A stretch of 64,000 nt of DNA from Thermoanaerobacterales bacterium (GTDB taxonomy: Bacteria > Bacillota > Thermosediminibacteria > Thermosediminibacterales > Tepidanaerobacteraceae), in NCBI GenBank assembly GCA_012840135.1, contig DUMA01000004.1, positions 90,806 to 154,805 of the forward strand. Direction: 5' to 3'. The notes beneath the pieces are model-generated. The model had not been told where the DNA came from. It was given only the letters and a program-made list of their open reading frames with translations, and searched no databases. Positions 1-8,718 of the stretch are shown here, piece after piece (within the stretch, counting starts at the first letter, position 1; every line of letters begins with the position of its first letter). Both the position numbers and the translations under genes were made by a program.

Positions 1-1853
1 GCCCTGGTATTATCTTCGACGGGAAACTCGTAGGCAAGTTTTCCTGAAGATGTGCCGCTGCTTACCGGTTCCGGCTGTGTCACTATGGAGAAGAAACCGC
101 CGGTGGTGGTCGGATATGAAGAAAATTCCCTGCCACCGGGTTTTTCAAAGTCATCAAGGACCTTTTCGCCCACGCCCACCTGCACCAGGGCTCCGGCCTT
201 CAAACCTGAAAAACTGGCGATGACGGCGCCGCTGCCGGAGTTTTCACCGGCTACAAATTCTCCATTGTTAAAGCTTCCGATATTGCCCATTACTTCCCAT
301 TTTACATCAAAAGGTTCGACAGGAGCCTTATATCCCTCCTTATCGGTTATGGTTACATCAAAGGCTTTTTTTGCACCATTGTTTATCTGAACTTTTCCTG
401 GGCTAACCGAAAGTGCGACACCATCGGAGAGCACCTTTATCTCCTGGGCAACTTTGATGCTGCCAAATGTGGCCGTCACCTGGCCGTAACCGGATTTTGC
501 GGCGTAAAATACATTTTTGGAGAAAGTGCCGAGGTTGTTGGTAACGCTCCATTTTATGCTGCTTTCATCTATATCCACCGGGTTGAAATTTTTATCGTAA
601 GCCCGAACCTCGAAAGTCCTATGACTTCCCCTGGGGATGTTGAAGGAACTGGCCACAATCCTGAGACCGTAGACATTTCCAGCGGACGCTCTTGAAAAGA
701 TGCCTATACCATTGGCAATCAGTCTTTGTACGCCACCCGAAACGCTGTTTATCACCTGAGGCTGTTTTTCTCCCAGAGGGCGAACCACCATGGTGGAGGA
801 GCCACCCCCATCGAGATTCAGGGCAAATGAAGCTCCGAGCTTCAACATGAGTTGAGCCATTTCTTTCTGGGTCATACCACGGCTTTCAGCCTGGCGACCG
901 TCCACCACCACCAGAAACATGGTTTTTCTATCAGCGGAAAAGCCTACGGCAGTCCTGGGATTATTGCCCGGGATATCGTGGGCAAAGCTTTCAGGGATTA
1001 CTCCATTTTCCACCAGGACGGCTCCGCCGCCCAGTGCCATCTTGAGATTCGATATGTCGGGAGTCATGTTAAGGTCCAGTTTTACGTTATCCCCTGCTTT
1101 GAAATGGTTTTTTATAAAACTTCCGCCGTCGCCACCGGCAGTCAGCACCAGACCGTCTTCGGGGATGTTGGCGGTCCTCCCATCAAAGATGCTTTCTATC
1201 CTGTTATTTTTTACGATGGCGAAAGTAAGGTCAGGGGCAGAAACGGCAATGGCGGGAGTGGTGGCTCCGAAATCTGGAGTGAAGATAAAGACCTTGCCGT
1301 AGGTGTCACCTATTTTGTTGATTCCTCCCACATCGAAAGTACTTCCGTCGGGGGCTTCAACCTTTCCGGAAAACTCCATGCGGAGAATCTCGGGCAATTT
1401 GTCCATGGTCAGCCCAAAAGCCGCCATGTCTTTGCGGTTGGATGGCGATGAAATCAGCCTGCCGTCTTTTACCTGTGCTCCTATGGGAGCGGAAGGTGTG
1501 GCCATGATGAAGAAATCGCCATTTATGCCTGCTACGGCATTGTCCTCCTGCACCATATTGCTGAGAGTATCCCTCTGCGACAGGCCCTTTTCCGGCAAAA
1601 GTGTATCGATGTCCACATTTTCCGAAGAAAGGTCGACCTTCAAAATGTGAATCTTTTGCCATCCCAGGGACGTGAAAAGGGTTTTACCCTCGTAAGTCAC
1701 TCCCCCCGTCACGGGGAAACTCTGAGATTCCTCGTAAAGAGATACTTCCTGGGCAAAAGCCGGGAACGAACCCAGGACCAGAAGGACGGTCAGGACAATA
1801 GTGACAAACCGGCTTCTCCAGGGGTTTAAAAAGCTCTTCCTCATATGTAACAT
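1..1853 (-). CDS. Phosphodiester glycosidase (NAGPA/DUF2233) family exported protein, 3' end outside window
   Basis: A minus-strand frame stays open from an ATG at 1853 to the window edge (about 617 codons), so the C-terminus is missing. GGAGG lies 7 nt before this ATG; a second ATG at 1844 is possible. The N-terminus has basic residues, a hydrophobic segment and an AFA-type signal-peptidase site near residue 34. The catalytic-type domain follows, with INGDFF and, further on, LDGGGSSTM, the two signatures of the phosphodiester glycosidase family (N-acetylglucosamine-1-phosphodiester alpha-N-acetylglucosaminidase fold). Downstream are Ig-like (BIG-type) stretches and the start of a probable carbohydrate-binding module (VLDDFE). 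It probably acts outside the membrane on cell-wall or exopolysaccharide material. The substrate cannot be read from the sequence. It is divergent from gap. Confidence 0.85.
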   Translation of the reverse strand, partial: MLHMRKSFLNPWRSRFVTIVLTVLLVLGSFPAFAQEVSLYEESQSFPVTGGVTYEGKTLFTSLGWQKIHILKVDLSSENVDIDTLLPEKGLSQRDTLSNMVQEDNAVAGINGDFFIMATPSAPIGAQVKDGRLISSPSNRKDMAAFGLTMDKLPEILRMEFSGKVEAPDGSTFDVGGINKIGDTYGKVFIFTPDFGATTPAIAVSAPDLTFAIVKNNRIESIFDGRTANIPEDGLVLTAGGDGGSFIKNHFKAGDNVKLDLNMTPDISNLKMALGGGAVLVENGVIPESFAHDIPGNNPRTAVGFSADRKTMFLVVVDGRQAESRGMTQKEMAQLMLKLGASFALNLDGGGSSTMVVRPLGEKQPQVINSVSGGVQRLIANGIGIFSRASAGNVYGLRIVASSFNIPRGSHRTFEVRAYDKNFNPVDIDESSIKWSVTNNLGTFSKNVFYAAKSGYGQVTATFGSIKVAQEIKVLSDGVALSVSPGKVQINNGAKKAFDVTITDKEGYKAPVEPFDVKWEVMGNIGSFNNGEFVAGENSGSGAVIASFSGLKAGALVQVGVGEKVLDDFEKPGGREFSSYPTTTGGFFSIVTQPEPVSSGTSSGKLAYEFPVEDNTR

Positions 1854-2231
1854 CGATTTCCCTCCATTATGTGCGTCTGTTTTTAGAATCTATGGTTGAA
1901 AGCAGTAGCCGTGAAACAATGTACTGCAACAGTATAACGGTACCCCTCCTTTTTATTCGATCCCCCGGATAATTATACTATTCGCAGTAAAAAACGCAAA
2001 TCCTCCCTTCTGGTGATGAAAATTTCTGATTTTCTGCCCCAATAATTTAGACGAAAAAAATTAAAAAAAGTTTCGTGGGAATTTATGGTAATATAATGAT
2101 TGACATCTTCGATGCAACATCGCCGAAGCCTGTTTAGAAATAAATTTGCAACTTAGGGCAACAATTCAGGATATAAATTAATATAATTTGCCCGTTATAT
2201 GATATAAAAAACAACATAAATGAAAATAAAG

Positions 2232-2260
2232 TATAGCATAATAATGTTTATTATGCTATA
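2232..2260. promoter_or_regulatory. Perfect 13-bp palindrome upstream of gap (operator or leader hairpin)
   Basis: Two perfect 13-nt arms (2232-2244 and 2248-2260, TATAGCAT... and its complement) are separated by TGT and end 36 nt before the gap ATG. A TATAAT hexamer (2257-2262) overlaps the right arm. The arms are AT-rich and no T-run follows, so this looks more like a protein-binding operator or a leader stem than a terminator. The 1854-2296 intergenic stretch otherwise holds A/T-rich divergent promoter DNA and a weak hairpin near 2110-2130. Confidence 0.6.
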
Positions 2261-2296
2261 ATATTTGATGTAATAATTATGGGGAGGAGACCTTAT

Positions 2297-3358
2297 ATGA
2301 AATTAAAAATTGCTATAAATGGTTTTGGAAGAATAGGCAAGAATGCTCTCAGGATCTGGCTGGAGAACAAAAAAAATGAAATGGATGTGGTAGCGATTAA
2401 CAGCACCAGCGGGCCAAGGCCTCATGCGCATCTTTTCAAATACGATTCGATCTACGGCATTTTCCCGGGCAGCGTGGATGCTTCGAACGATGCCCTTATA
2501 GTAAACGGCAGGCCCATTCCGTTCTTTTCCGAGAAAAACCCCGAGAATCTCCCGTGGGCGGAACTGGGTGTTGACATAGTTATAGAAGCTACGGGAAAGT
2601 TGAAAAAGAAGGCCGATGCAATAAAACATATAAAGGCGGGAGCAAAGAGGGTGATAATTACGGCACCGGCGGATGAAGCCGATAAGACCCTGGTAATGGG
2701 TGTCAATGAGGGTGATTTTTCACCGGAGAGAGATTACATAATCTCTGCTGCATCCTGCACCACCAACTGTCTCGCACCGGTGGTCAGGGTTCTAGAAGAA
2801 AACCTTGGCATCGTAAACGGTTCTTTAACCACCGTACATGCATATACTGCAGACCAGCGACTGGTAGACAAATCCCATAAAGATTTGAGGCGGGCCAGAA
2901 GCGCCGCCATGTCCATCATACCCACCACCACCGGAGCTGCAAAAGCCATAGGGCTGGTGATGCCCCACCTTTCGGGGAAGCTCAACGGGTGTGCCTTAAG
3001 AGTCCCCACTCCGGCCGTATCCATCGTCGACCTCGTAGCCAATGTGGCGAGACCTACTTCTGAAAAAGAGGTAAATAACATGTTCAAAGAGGCCTGCCAG
3101 GGAAGGTTAAAGGGAATCCTTGATTATACGGAGGAACCTCTAGTTTCCACCGATTTTCTGAAAAACCCGCATTCATCCATCATAGACGGGCTTTCCACCA
3201 TGGTCATCGATGATAAGATAGTCAAAGTACTGGCATGGTACGACAACGAGTACGGCTATACCATGAGGGTTCTGGAACTGGCGCGCTACATATATGAAGC
3301 CTGCAACGGGAAAAAAATGTACGCAGAGATGATTTCACGGTCGAAAAATGAAAGCTAA
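2297..3358 (+). CDS. gap: Type I glyceraldehyde-3-phosphate dehydrogenase, NADP-type residues
   Basis: The enzyme interconverts glyceraldehyde-3-phosphate and 1,3-bisphosphoglycerate in the cytoplasm. The start is the ATG at 2297, behind GGGGAGGAGA; an earlier ATG at 2279 precedes the ribosome site and is rejected. The 353-residue product shows the nucleotide-binding GFGRIG (residues 9-14), catalytic Cys154 in SAASCTTNC and catalytic His181 in TTVHAYT. The usual NAD-specifying Asp after beta-2 is Ser36 (AINS), and the Leu-Pro pair before HKDLRRAR is Lys192-Ser193. Both changes are associated with NADP use (GapB or plastid type). It stands alone, without pgk or tpi, which fits an anabolic (gluconeogenic) rather than a glycolytic gene. 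NADP use is inference. Confidence 0.96.
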   Translation: MKLKIAINGFGRIGKNALRIWLENKKNEMDVVAINSTSGPRPHAHLFKYDSIYGIFPGSVDASNDALIVNGRPIPFFSEKNPENLPWAELGVDIVIEATGKLKKKADAIKHIKAGAKRVIITAPADEADKTLVMGVNEGDFSPERDYIISAASCTTNCLAPVVRVLEENLGIVNGSLTTVHAYTADQRLVDKSHKDLRRARSAAMSIIPTTTGAAKAIGLVMPHLSGKLNGCALRVPTPAVSIVDLVANVARPTSEKEVNNMFKEACQGRLKGILDYTEEPLVSTDFLKNPHSSIIDGLSTMVIDDKIVKVLAWYDNEYGYTMRVLELARYIYEACNGKKMYAEMISRSKNES

Positions 3359-3363
3359 AAAAT

Positions 3364-3606
3364 TTATTCTTCCATCATGTAAATGCCCGAAACTGAAATA
3401 TCTGCAAGGCTGGCGACTTCCAGGATCTGCTTTTTATTTTTTTCATCGGTCTTTATGCACGAGCCGCAACTCTTGCTTATGGACCGAGGGGTGGGAATGA
3501 TTTTGTAAGCGAAATCGGGTATCCCGAAATTTTTAAGCGCCTTTTCCATGGCAAGAACATCATGAATGGAAGAAAAGGTGATGTATATGTTGTATCCGGT
3601 GCTCAA
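3364..3606 (-). CDS. DUF3343 family protein (putative Se/S carrier-like)
   Basis: An 80-residue protein, convergent with gap. The start chosen is TTG at 3606, behind GAGGTG 5 nt upstream; the frame extends further to 3681 but without a ribosome site. The product opens STGYNIYITF, keeps the pattern of a Ser-x-x-x-Ala-x-x-x-Glu-Lys-Ala helix (DVLAMEKALKNFG), then PTPRSISKSCG and a second Cys in SCIK, as in the DUF3343 family. Members are small cytoplasmic proteins with a conserved Cys, often near selenium or sulfur metabolism genes. No such neighbours are seen here and the function is not known. Confidence 0.75.
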   Translation of the reverse strand: MSTGYNIYITFSSIHDVLAMEKALKNFGIPDFAYKIIPTPRSISKSCGSCIKTDEKNKKQILEVASLADISVSGIYMMEE

Positions 3607-3837
3607 ATTCGTCACCTCATTATAAATGGTTAGTGCATATATTATATCACATTCTTTTTCCGGGGCAACGATTCTGACCATTGTTATTAACGGGAAATAT
3701 TTAAGTATAAATTTGTTGAAAAAAAATATTTAGAATGAAGGACTTTTAAAATAAATATCGAATATTGATATTTGCGTAAATAAAAATATTATATTGATTC
3801 AGCCGATGAGCTGAAAAAAAACAGGGGGGATTTTGTC

Positions 3838-5154
3838 ATGAAAAAGTTTTTTTCTCTGATTCTTGTGCTGTTTCTTGTGGCAGGTTTAATCCTGGCTGGA
3901 TGCGGCCAGCAAAAACAGGCCCAGGAACAGCCCGCACAACAAAATCAGGACACAAAGCAGGAGACCCAAACCGTTAAGATCGGCGCCATACTGCCGCTGT
4001 CCGGGTCGGCAGCCGCTACCGGCGTCAAACTGAAGTATGCCATCGAGACGGCCCAGGAAATCATTAACGGCGAACATCCGGAAATCAATATGGAACTGGC
4101 CAAAAGCGCGGGCCTGCCCAATCTGAACGGGGCGAAGGTGGAATTCATCTTTGCGGACCATCAGGCTAACCCCGAAGTGGCCAAATCCGAAGCTGAAAGG
4201 CTCATCCAGAATGAAAAGGTAGTGGGCCTCATAGGGTGCTACCACAGCTCCGCCACCAAGCCTGCCAGCCAGGTGGCCGAGAGATTTCAGATACCTTTTG
4301 TAGCAGGATCTTCCAGTTCCGCAGCCCTGACCGAGAGGGGCCTGAAGTGGTTTACCAGAATAGCCCCGCACGATGGCATGGAAACGGTACTTTTCTTCGA
4401 CTACTTGAAGTTTTTGAATGAAAAGTACAGTGCTGGCATCAAGAAAGTGGCCGTCGTGTACATCGACAACGAATACGGCGTCCACGCCTTTGAAATGGTC
4501 AAGAAAACCATAGAGAATTACAAGGCCGACGGTTTTGAACTGGTGGCCGACATAAAATACCCTGCCAATGTTTCCAACGTCGACACCGAAGTCCAGAAGG
4601 TTAAGGCGGCCAAACCCGACGCCATATTCCACGCATCCTATATAGGCGACATGACCCAGTTTGTGAAAAAATATAAGGAATTGAACGTGGTGCCAAAAGT
4701 TGTGCTTTCTTACTGCGGAGGGTATCAGGATCCACAATTCGTGGTGAACCTGGGCAAAGACGCCGACTATTTCTCCGGGCCCAATGCCACAACGTCGGCC
4801 CTCTTCTCCAAGATGCCGGATCTAGAAAAAATAAATGAAATATACAAGGCCAAATCCGGTGTGGATATCGATGGGCCTACGCTGGAGGATTTCGCATCGG
4901 CCATGGTCATTGCCGAAGCCATAAATAAGGCGGGAACTACCGAGCCGGCAAAGGTCCTTGAAGCCCTTAAAACCCAGGAGTTTGCCGCACCATATTTTGT
5001 TTCGGGAAAGATTAAATTTGGAGATGACGGCCAGAACATTCACTCGGCCTCTGTCATGACACAGATACAAAATGGTATTTACGAAGCCGTGTGGCCTACG
5101 GATTATCAGACGAAAGAACCCATCCCCGCCTTCCCGGATTGGAGCAAGCGATAA
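3838..5154 (+). CDS. livJ: Branched-chain amino acid ABC transporter, substrate-binding lipoprotein
   Basis: A 438-residue solute-binding protein. The ATG at 3838 follows AGGGGGGA. The N-terminal signal ends in a lipobox (LILAGC), so the mature protein is anchored on the outer face of the membrane, followed by a Gln-rich linker. The body starts VKIGAILPLSGSAA, typical of the type I periplasmic-binding fold (Leu/Ile/Val-binding family, PF13458). It captures an amino acid or amide for the permeases encoded next. It is separated from livH by an intrinsic hairpin at 5165-5193, the usual way such operons make more binding protein than permease. The real ligand is not determined. Confidence 0.93.
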   Translation: MKKFFSLILVLFLVAGLILAGCGQQKQAQEQPAQQNQDTKQETQTVKIGAILPLSGSAAATGVKLKYAIETAQEIINGEHPEINMELAKSAGLPNLNGAKVEFIFADHQANPEVAKSEAERLIQNEKVVGLIGCYHSSATKPASQVAERFQIPFVAGSSSSAALTERGLKWFTRIAPHDGMETVLFFDYLKFLNEKYSAGIKKVAVVYIDNEYGVHAFEMVKKTIENYKADGFELVADIKYPANVSNVDTEVQKVKAAKPDAIFHASYIGDMTQFVKKYKELNVVPKVVLSYCGGYQDPQFVVNLGKDADYFSGPNATTSALFSKMPDLEKINEIYKAKSGVDIDGPTLEDFASAMVIAEAINKAGTTEPAKVLEALKTQEFAAPYFVSGKIKFGDDGQNIHSASVMTQIQNGIYEAVWPTDYQTKEPIPAFPDWSKR

Positions 5155-5164
5155 TAAATGATAT

Positions 5165-5193
5165 AGGGGCTTGACAGCAGGTTGAGCCCCTTT
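5165..5193 (+). terminator. Hairpin between livJ and livH (partial terminator)
   Basis: AGGGGCT (5165-5171) pairs with AGCCCCT (5185-5191), followed by TTTGTTTG. It lies directly after livJ and before the permease genes, so it probably acts as a 3' stabiliser or partial terminator. Confidence 0.65.
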
Positions 5194-5304
5194 GTTTGAT
5201 TTATTATTTTCTTCATTATTATTTAAAGCTCGGTCTCATACCATTAACTAAGACCGTGACGTGCCGGTTTGCTGATAAAAATCATAATGTTTAGGAGGTT
5301 AAAA

Positions 5305-6159
5305 ATGCTGCTACAGGTCATAGCAAGCGGTGTGCTCATGGGGTTCGTATACGCGCTGGTGGCCATAGGCCTCACCCTCATCTGGGGCGTGATGGACATC
5401 ATAAATTTTGCCCACGGCGAATTTTTGATGATTTCCATGTATACGGTCTTCTGGATGTACACCCTGCTGAAATTCGATCCCTTTGTATCGCTGCCGGTCG
5501 CCGCCCTTCTGATCTTTGTCATAAGCTACCTGACATATAAAATCATCATAAAGCGGGTCATCGATGCACCGGGGCTTACGGCTCTCCTTGCCACCTTCGG
5601 GCTCAGCCTTTTTATACGAAATCTGGCTCAGTTTCTGTGGTCGCCCGATTACCGCTTTGTCACCACATCCCTCGTGGCTGATAAAAAAATAACCATGGGC
5701 CCGGTAATAATCGGCCTTCCCCAGATGGCTGCAGCCATGGGCAGCATCATCATGACCGTCCTTGTTTTTTATTTTATACAGAAGACCAAGACCGGCAGGG
5801 CCATACAGGCCACGGCTCTTGATAGGGATACGGCAAAACTCATGGGTATAGATACGGAAAAGGTTTACGCCATTACATTCGGCATTTCCGGAGCCTGCGT
5901 GGGAGTGGCCGGCGCCCTGATGGCCACTTTTTTCCCGGTATACCCAGAGTCGGGCGCCCTTTACAGCCTGCTGGCCTTTGTCATAGTGGCTCTGGGAGGC
6001 TTTGGAAATATAAAGGGGGCACTGTATGGAGGCATCATCATCGGTCTTGCGGAGGCGCTGGGAGGATTCGCCTTCGGTACCCAGTTTAAATACGCTGTGG
6101 TTTTCCTGATTTATCTTTTGGTAATTCAAGTAAGGCCAAAAGGGCTGTTCGGGTGGTGA
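5305..6159 (+). CDS. livH: Branched-chain amino acid ABC transporter permease LivH
   Basis: A 284-residue integral membrane permease. The start is the ATG at 5305 after TTAGGAGG; upstream codons in frame come before the ribosome site. The sequence has about eight hydrophobic segments and the LivH hallmarks GVMDIINFAHGEF (near residue 35) and the cytoplasmic loop with RAIQATALDRDTAKLMGI, which couples to the ATPases. It ends RPKGLFG, as is usual for this family. It forms the heteromeric channel with LivM, whose gene starts 1 nt after its stop codon. Confidence 0.95.
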   Translation: MLLQVIASGVLMGFVYALVAIGLTLIWGVMDIINFAHGEFLMISMYTVFWMYTLLKFDPFVSLPVAALLIFVISYLTYKIIIKRVIDAPGLTALLATFGLSLFIRNLAQFLWSPDYRFVTTSLVADKKITMGPVIIGLPQMAAAMGSIIMTVLVFYFIQKTKTGRAIQATALDRDTAKLMGIDTEKVYAITFGISGACVGVAGALMATFFPVYPESGALYSLLAFVIVALGGFGNIKGALYGGIIIGLAEALGGFAFGTQFKYAVVFLIYLLVIQVRPKGLFGW

Positions 6160-6160
6160 T

Positions 6161-7147
6161 ATGATGAAAAAAATGAAATTTCATCCGCTGCTTGTGATTT
6201 TTTTTGTCATCCTGATCCTCCCATTTATAAATGACAACATAAATTTTCATCACATAATGATAATGTTCTTGATATATGCGGGGCTGGGCGAAGCCTGGAA
6301 CATAATAACGGGCTTTGCCGGCCAGACATCCTTCGGGCATGCCGCCTTTTTCGGCATAGGCGCCTATACCTCCACCGTGCTCTTTTACAGGATGCATATA
6401 AGCCCGTGGGCGGGTATGATTCTGGGGATACTCCTTGCCACCCTGGTGGCTGCGGTAGTGAGCTATCCCTGCTTCAAGTTAAAGGGCCATTATTTTGCCA
6501 TAGCCACCCTTGCCATCGCAGAAATAATAAAGCAGATATTTATAAGCTGGGAGTATGTGGAGGGAGCTACGGGCATATCGATTCCCGTGATGGATGAAGG
6601 AATTTTGAACATGCAGTTTCATACCTCAAAAATACCCTATTTTCTGATAGCCTTTGCAATATTTTCCATAGCCGTGCTCACAGCACATTATATTGAACAA
6701 AACAAAATGGGTTTTTATCTTAAAGCTATTCGTGAAGGTGGGGACGCAGCCGAAGCCATAGGGATAGATACGGTCAAATACAAGCTCTTTGCCATGATGA
6801 TAAGTGCGGCTCTTTCGGCGGCTTTTGGGACTCTGTACGCGCAGTATATCCTCTACATCGATCCGTTTATGGTATTTACCATGGACGTTTCGATGAAGAT
6901 CGTGCTCCTCACGGTGCTGGGAGGGCTTGGAAGCATATACGGGCCCATTATCGGAGCCGCCATTCTCATACCGCTGTCGGAATACACCCGGATATTTCTC
7001 GGAGGAACCGGAAAGGGAGTGGATCTCATTATTTTCGGAGCGCTGATAGTGGCGGTGGCCTGTTTCGAGCCCGAGGGGATACTGGGTATTTTCAAAAAAG
7101 GGCAGAGGAAGAAAAGAGGTGTGGATTATGCCAGAGCCACTACTTGA
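6161..7147 (+). CDS. livM: Branched-chain amino acid ABC transporter permease LivM
   Basis: A 328-residue membrane permease, partner of LivH. The start ATG at 6161 directly follows the livH stop. Features seen are the early transmembrane segments, GFAGQTSFGHAAFFGIGAY (typical LivM), and the coupling loop KAIREGGDAAEAIGID. The C-terminus is basic (GQRKKR) and cytoplasmic, and it overlaps the start of livG by 20 nt, which suggests translational coupling. Confidence 0.95.
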   Translation: MMKKMKFHPLLVIFFVILILPFINDNINFHHIMIMFLIYAGLGEAWNIITGFAGQTSFGHAAFFGIGAYTSTVLFYRMHISPWAGMILGILLATLVAAVVSYPCFKLKGHYFAIATLAIAEIIKQIFISWEYVEGATGISIPVMDEGILNMQFHTSKIPYFLIAFAIFSIAVLTAHYIEQNKMGFYLKAIREGGDAAEAIGIDTVKYKLFAMMISAALSAAFGTLYAQYILYIDPFMVFTMDVSMKIVLLTVLGGLGSIYGPIIGAAILIPLSEYTRIFLGGTGKGVDLIIFGALIVAVACFEPEGILGIFKKGQRKKRGVDYARATT

Positions 7148-7871
7148 TGTCCGCGGAATAACGATGAAATTCGGCAGCCTCGTGGCTAACGAAGACGTGA
7201 CTTTTGCGGTAAATGAGGGCGAGATAGTAAGCCTCATAGGCCCCAACGGTGCGGGCAAGACCACTCTTTTCAACTGCATCACGGGGTTTTATAAGCCCCA
7301 CTCCGGGAGGGTGTTTTTCAACGGCATCGACATTACCGCAAAGCCGCCCCATTATTCCGCCAGATTGGGGCTGACCAGAACTTTTCAGATAGTAAAGCCC
7401 TTAAAGGAAATGACTGTCAAAGAAAACGTCATGACAGGAGCTTTTTTGAGGACGTCCGGCAAAAAACAGGCGGAACTTACGGCCATGGAAATCCTGGAGC
7501 TTACCCATCTGGCGGAAAAAAGCGACGTTCCTGCTGCAAGCCTCACCATTGCGGATAAAAAGCGCCTGGAGATAGCCCGGGCCTTGGCCACCAGGCCTAA
7601 AATGCTCATGCTGGACGAAGCCATGGCGGGACTCAACCAGACCGAAATAAAAGATGCCATGGAGCTTTGCCTAGGATTGAAGCGAAAAGGCATCACCCTT
7701 CTGGTGGTGGAGCACATCATGGAAGCCATCATGCCCATTTCCGACAGGGTAGTGGTCTTAAACGCCGGCAAAAAAATAGCCGATGATGTACCCGAAAATG
7801 TCACGAGTAACGAAGAGGTCATCAAGGCGTACCTGGGGGAGAGATACAATGCTAAAAGTAAAAAATCTTAG
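7128..7871 (+). CDS. livG: Branched-chain amino acid ABC transporter ATPase LivG
   Basis: A 247-residue ATP-binding subunit. The ATG at 7128, behind AGAGGT, is preferred over an in-frame GTG at 7119. Walker A is GPNGAGKTT, Walker B is MLMLDEAMAGL, and the switch His is in VVEHIM. The signature region is unusual: in place of the usual LSGG it reads SLTIADKKRLEIARAL, a variant seen in some LivG proteins. It hydrolyses ATP on the cytoplasmic side together with LivF. It overlaps livM upstream and livF downstream (23 nt). Confidence 0.95.
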   Translation: MPEPLLDVRGITMKFGSLVANEDVTFAVNEGEIVSLIGPNGAGKTTLFNCITGFYKPHSGRVFFNGIDITAKPPHYSARLGLTRTFQIVKPLKEMTVKENVMTGAFLRTSGKKQAELTAMEILELTHLAEKSDVPAASLTIADKKRLEIARALATRPKMLMLDEAMAGLNQTEIKDAMELCLGLKRKGITLLVVEHIMEAIMPISDRVVVLNAGKKIADDVPENVTSNEEVIKAYLGERYNAKSKKS

Positions 7872-8553
7872 CGTGGGATACGACAATGTGCCGGTAGTCT
7901 TTGATGCAAGTTTTGAAGTGAAAGAAGGAGAACTGGTATCCATAGTTGGCTCCAACGGCGCAGGAAAGACCACCATCCTTAAAACTTTATCGGGCCTTTT
8001 GAAACCTTTCTCAGGACAGATCGAGTTTCTGGGAAGGCGGACGGACAGAATGCCGGCCCATGAAATAGTAAAGTGCGGCATTGCCCACGTGCCGGAAGGT
8101 AGGCGGGTCTTCGGGAAGATGACGGTGCTGGACAACCTGCTCCTGGGGGCTCACACCCTTGAAAATCAGGATGAGATTGCAGGTAGGCTGAAAGAAGTAT
8201 ACGACATTTTCCCCCGCCTGAAGGAACGCGAATTCCAGAAAGCCGAAACTCTTTCCGGCGGAGAGCAGCAGATGCTGGCCATAGCCCGCGGGCTCATGTC
8301 AAAGCCCAGGCTCCTCATGGTGGACGAGATGTCGCTGGGGCTTATGCCCATCCTGGTGGACAGGGTCATGGAGATATTGAAAGAAATCAGCAGGCAGGGT
8401 TTGACGGTGCTGCTGGTGGAACAGAAGGTCCAGGAGGCCCTGGAAATGGCCGACAGGGGATACGTGCTCCAGACCGGCCGCATAGTGGCCGAAGGCACCG
8501 GAAAAGAACTCCTGGAGAGCGACATGGTGAAAAAGGCATACATGGGAATGTAA
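7849..8553 (+). CDS. livF: Branched-chain amino acid ABC transporter ATPase LivF
   Basis: A 234-residue ATP-binding subunit and the last gene of the transporter operon. The ATG at 7849 follows GGGGGAGAG and sits inside the end of livG. It has Walker A GSNGAGKTT, a canonical signature LSGGEQQMLAIARGL, Walker B LLMVDEMSLGL and the switch region LLVEQ. It pairs with LivG, whose signature is degenerate, so the LivF signature may contribute most to ATP turnover. Two 3' structures follow before the convergent M20 gene. Confidence 0.95.
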   Translation: MLKVKNLSVGYDNVPVVFDASFEVKEGELVSIVGSNGAGKTTILKTLSGLLKPFSGQIEFLGRRTDRMPAHEIVKCGIAHVPEGRRVFGKMTVLDNLLLGAHTLENQDEIAGRLKEVYDIFPRLKEREFQKAETLSGGEQQMLAIARGLMSKPRLLMVDEMSLGLMPILVDRVMEILKEISRQGLTVLLVEQKVQEALEMADRGYVLQTGRIVAEGTGKELLESDMVKKAYMGM

Positions 8554-8659
8554 AAAAAGCCCGCATGATATTTTGCTACGGCCACGCTCGCACGCCGTTT
8601 GCGGCAGCAGAGCTGCCAGCATCTGAGAAACTAGGCCCGCTCCATAATACATGCGGGCT
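8552..8659 (-). terminator. Long-range inverted repeat with T-run on the minus strand
   Basis: The arms AGCCCGCATG (8558-8567) and CATGCGGGCT (8650-8659) are perfectly complementary. On the minus strand the closing arm runs into seven Ts (8558-8552), so it can end transcription coming from the M20 gene. The 82-nt interior carries a second stem, GGCAGC/GCTGCC (8603-8617), and GC-rich sequence. No gene is seen in 8554-8718. It could be a structured 3' end, a small RNA, or a remnant of a repeat element. Confidence 0.5.
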
Positions 8660-8681
8660 AAGTTAGTTTGTTGGCGTCTGA

Positions 8682-8701
8682 AAAGCCCAGTTTGGGGCTT
8701 T
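8682..8701. terminator. Bidirectional terminator between livF and the M20 gene
   Basis: AAAGCCC (8682-8688) pairs with GGGCTTT (8695-8701) over a short loop. It lies between two convergent genes and has T- or A-rich flanks on both sides. Confidence 0.65.
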
Positions 8702-8718
8702 AATTGTTATATACCACC

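Noticed and set aside
852..1451. Plus-strand frames across the first 1.7 kb
   Set aside because: They are shadows of the minus-strand glycosidase-family gene, which has a signal peptide and family motifs.
3886..4737. Long minus-strand frame inside livJ
   Set aside because: It is a codon-bias shadow: the plus-strand lipoprotein has a signal peptide, lipobox and family motifs.
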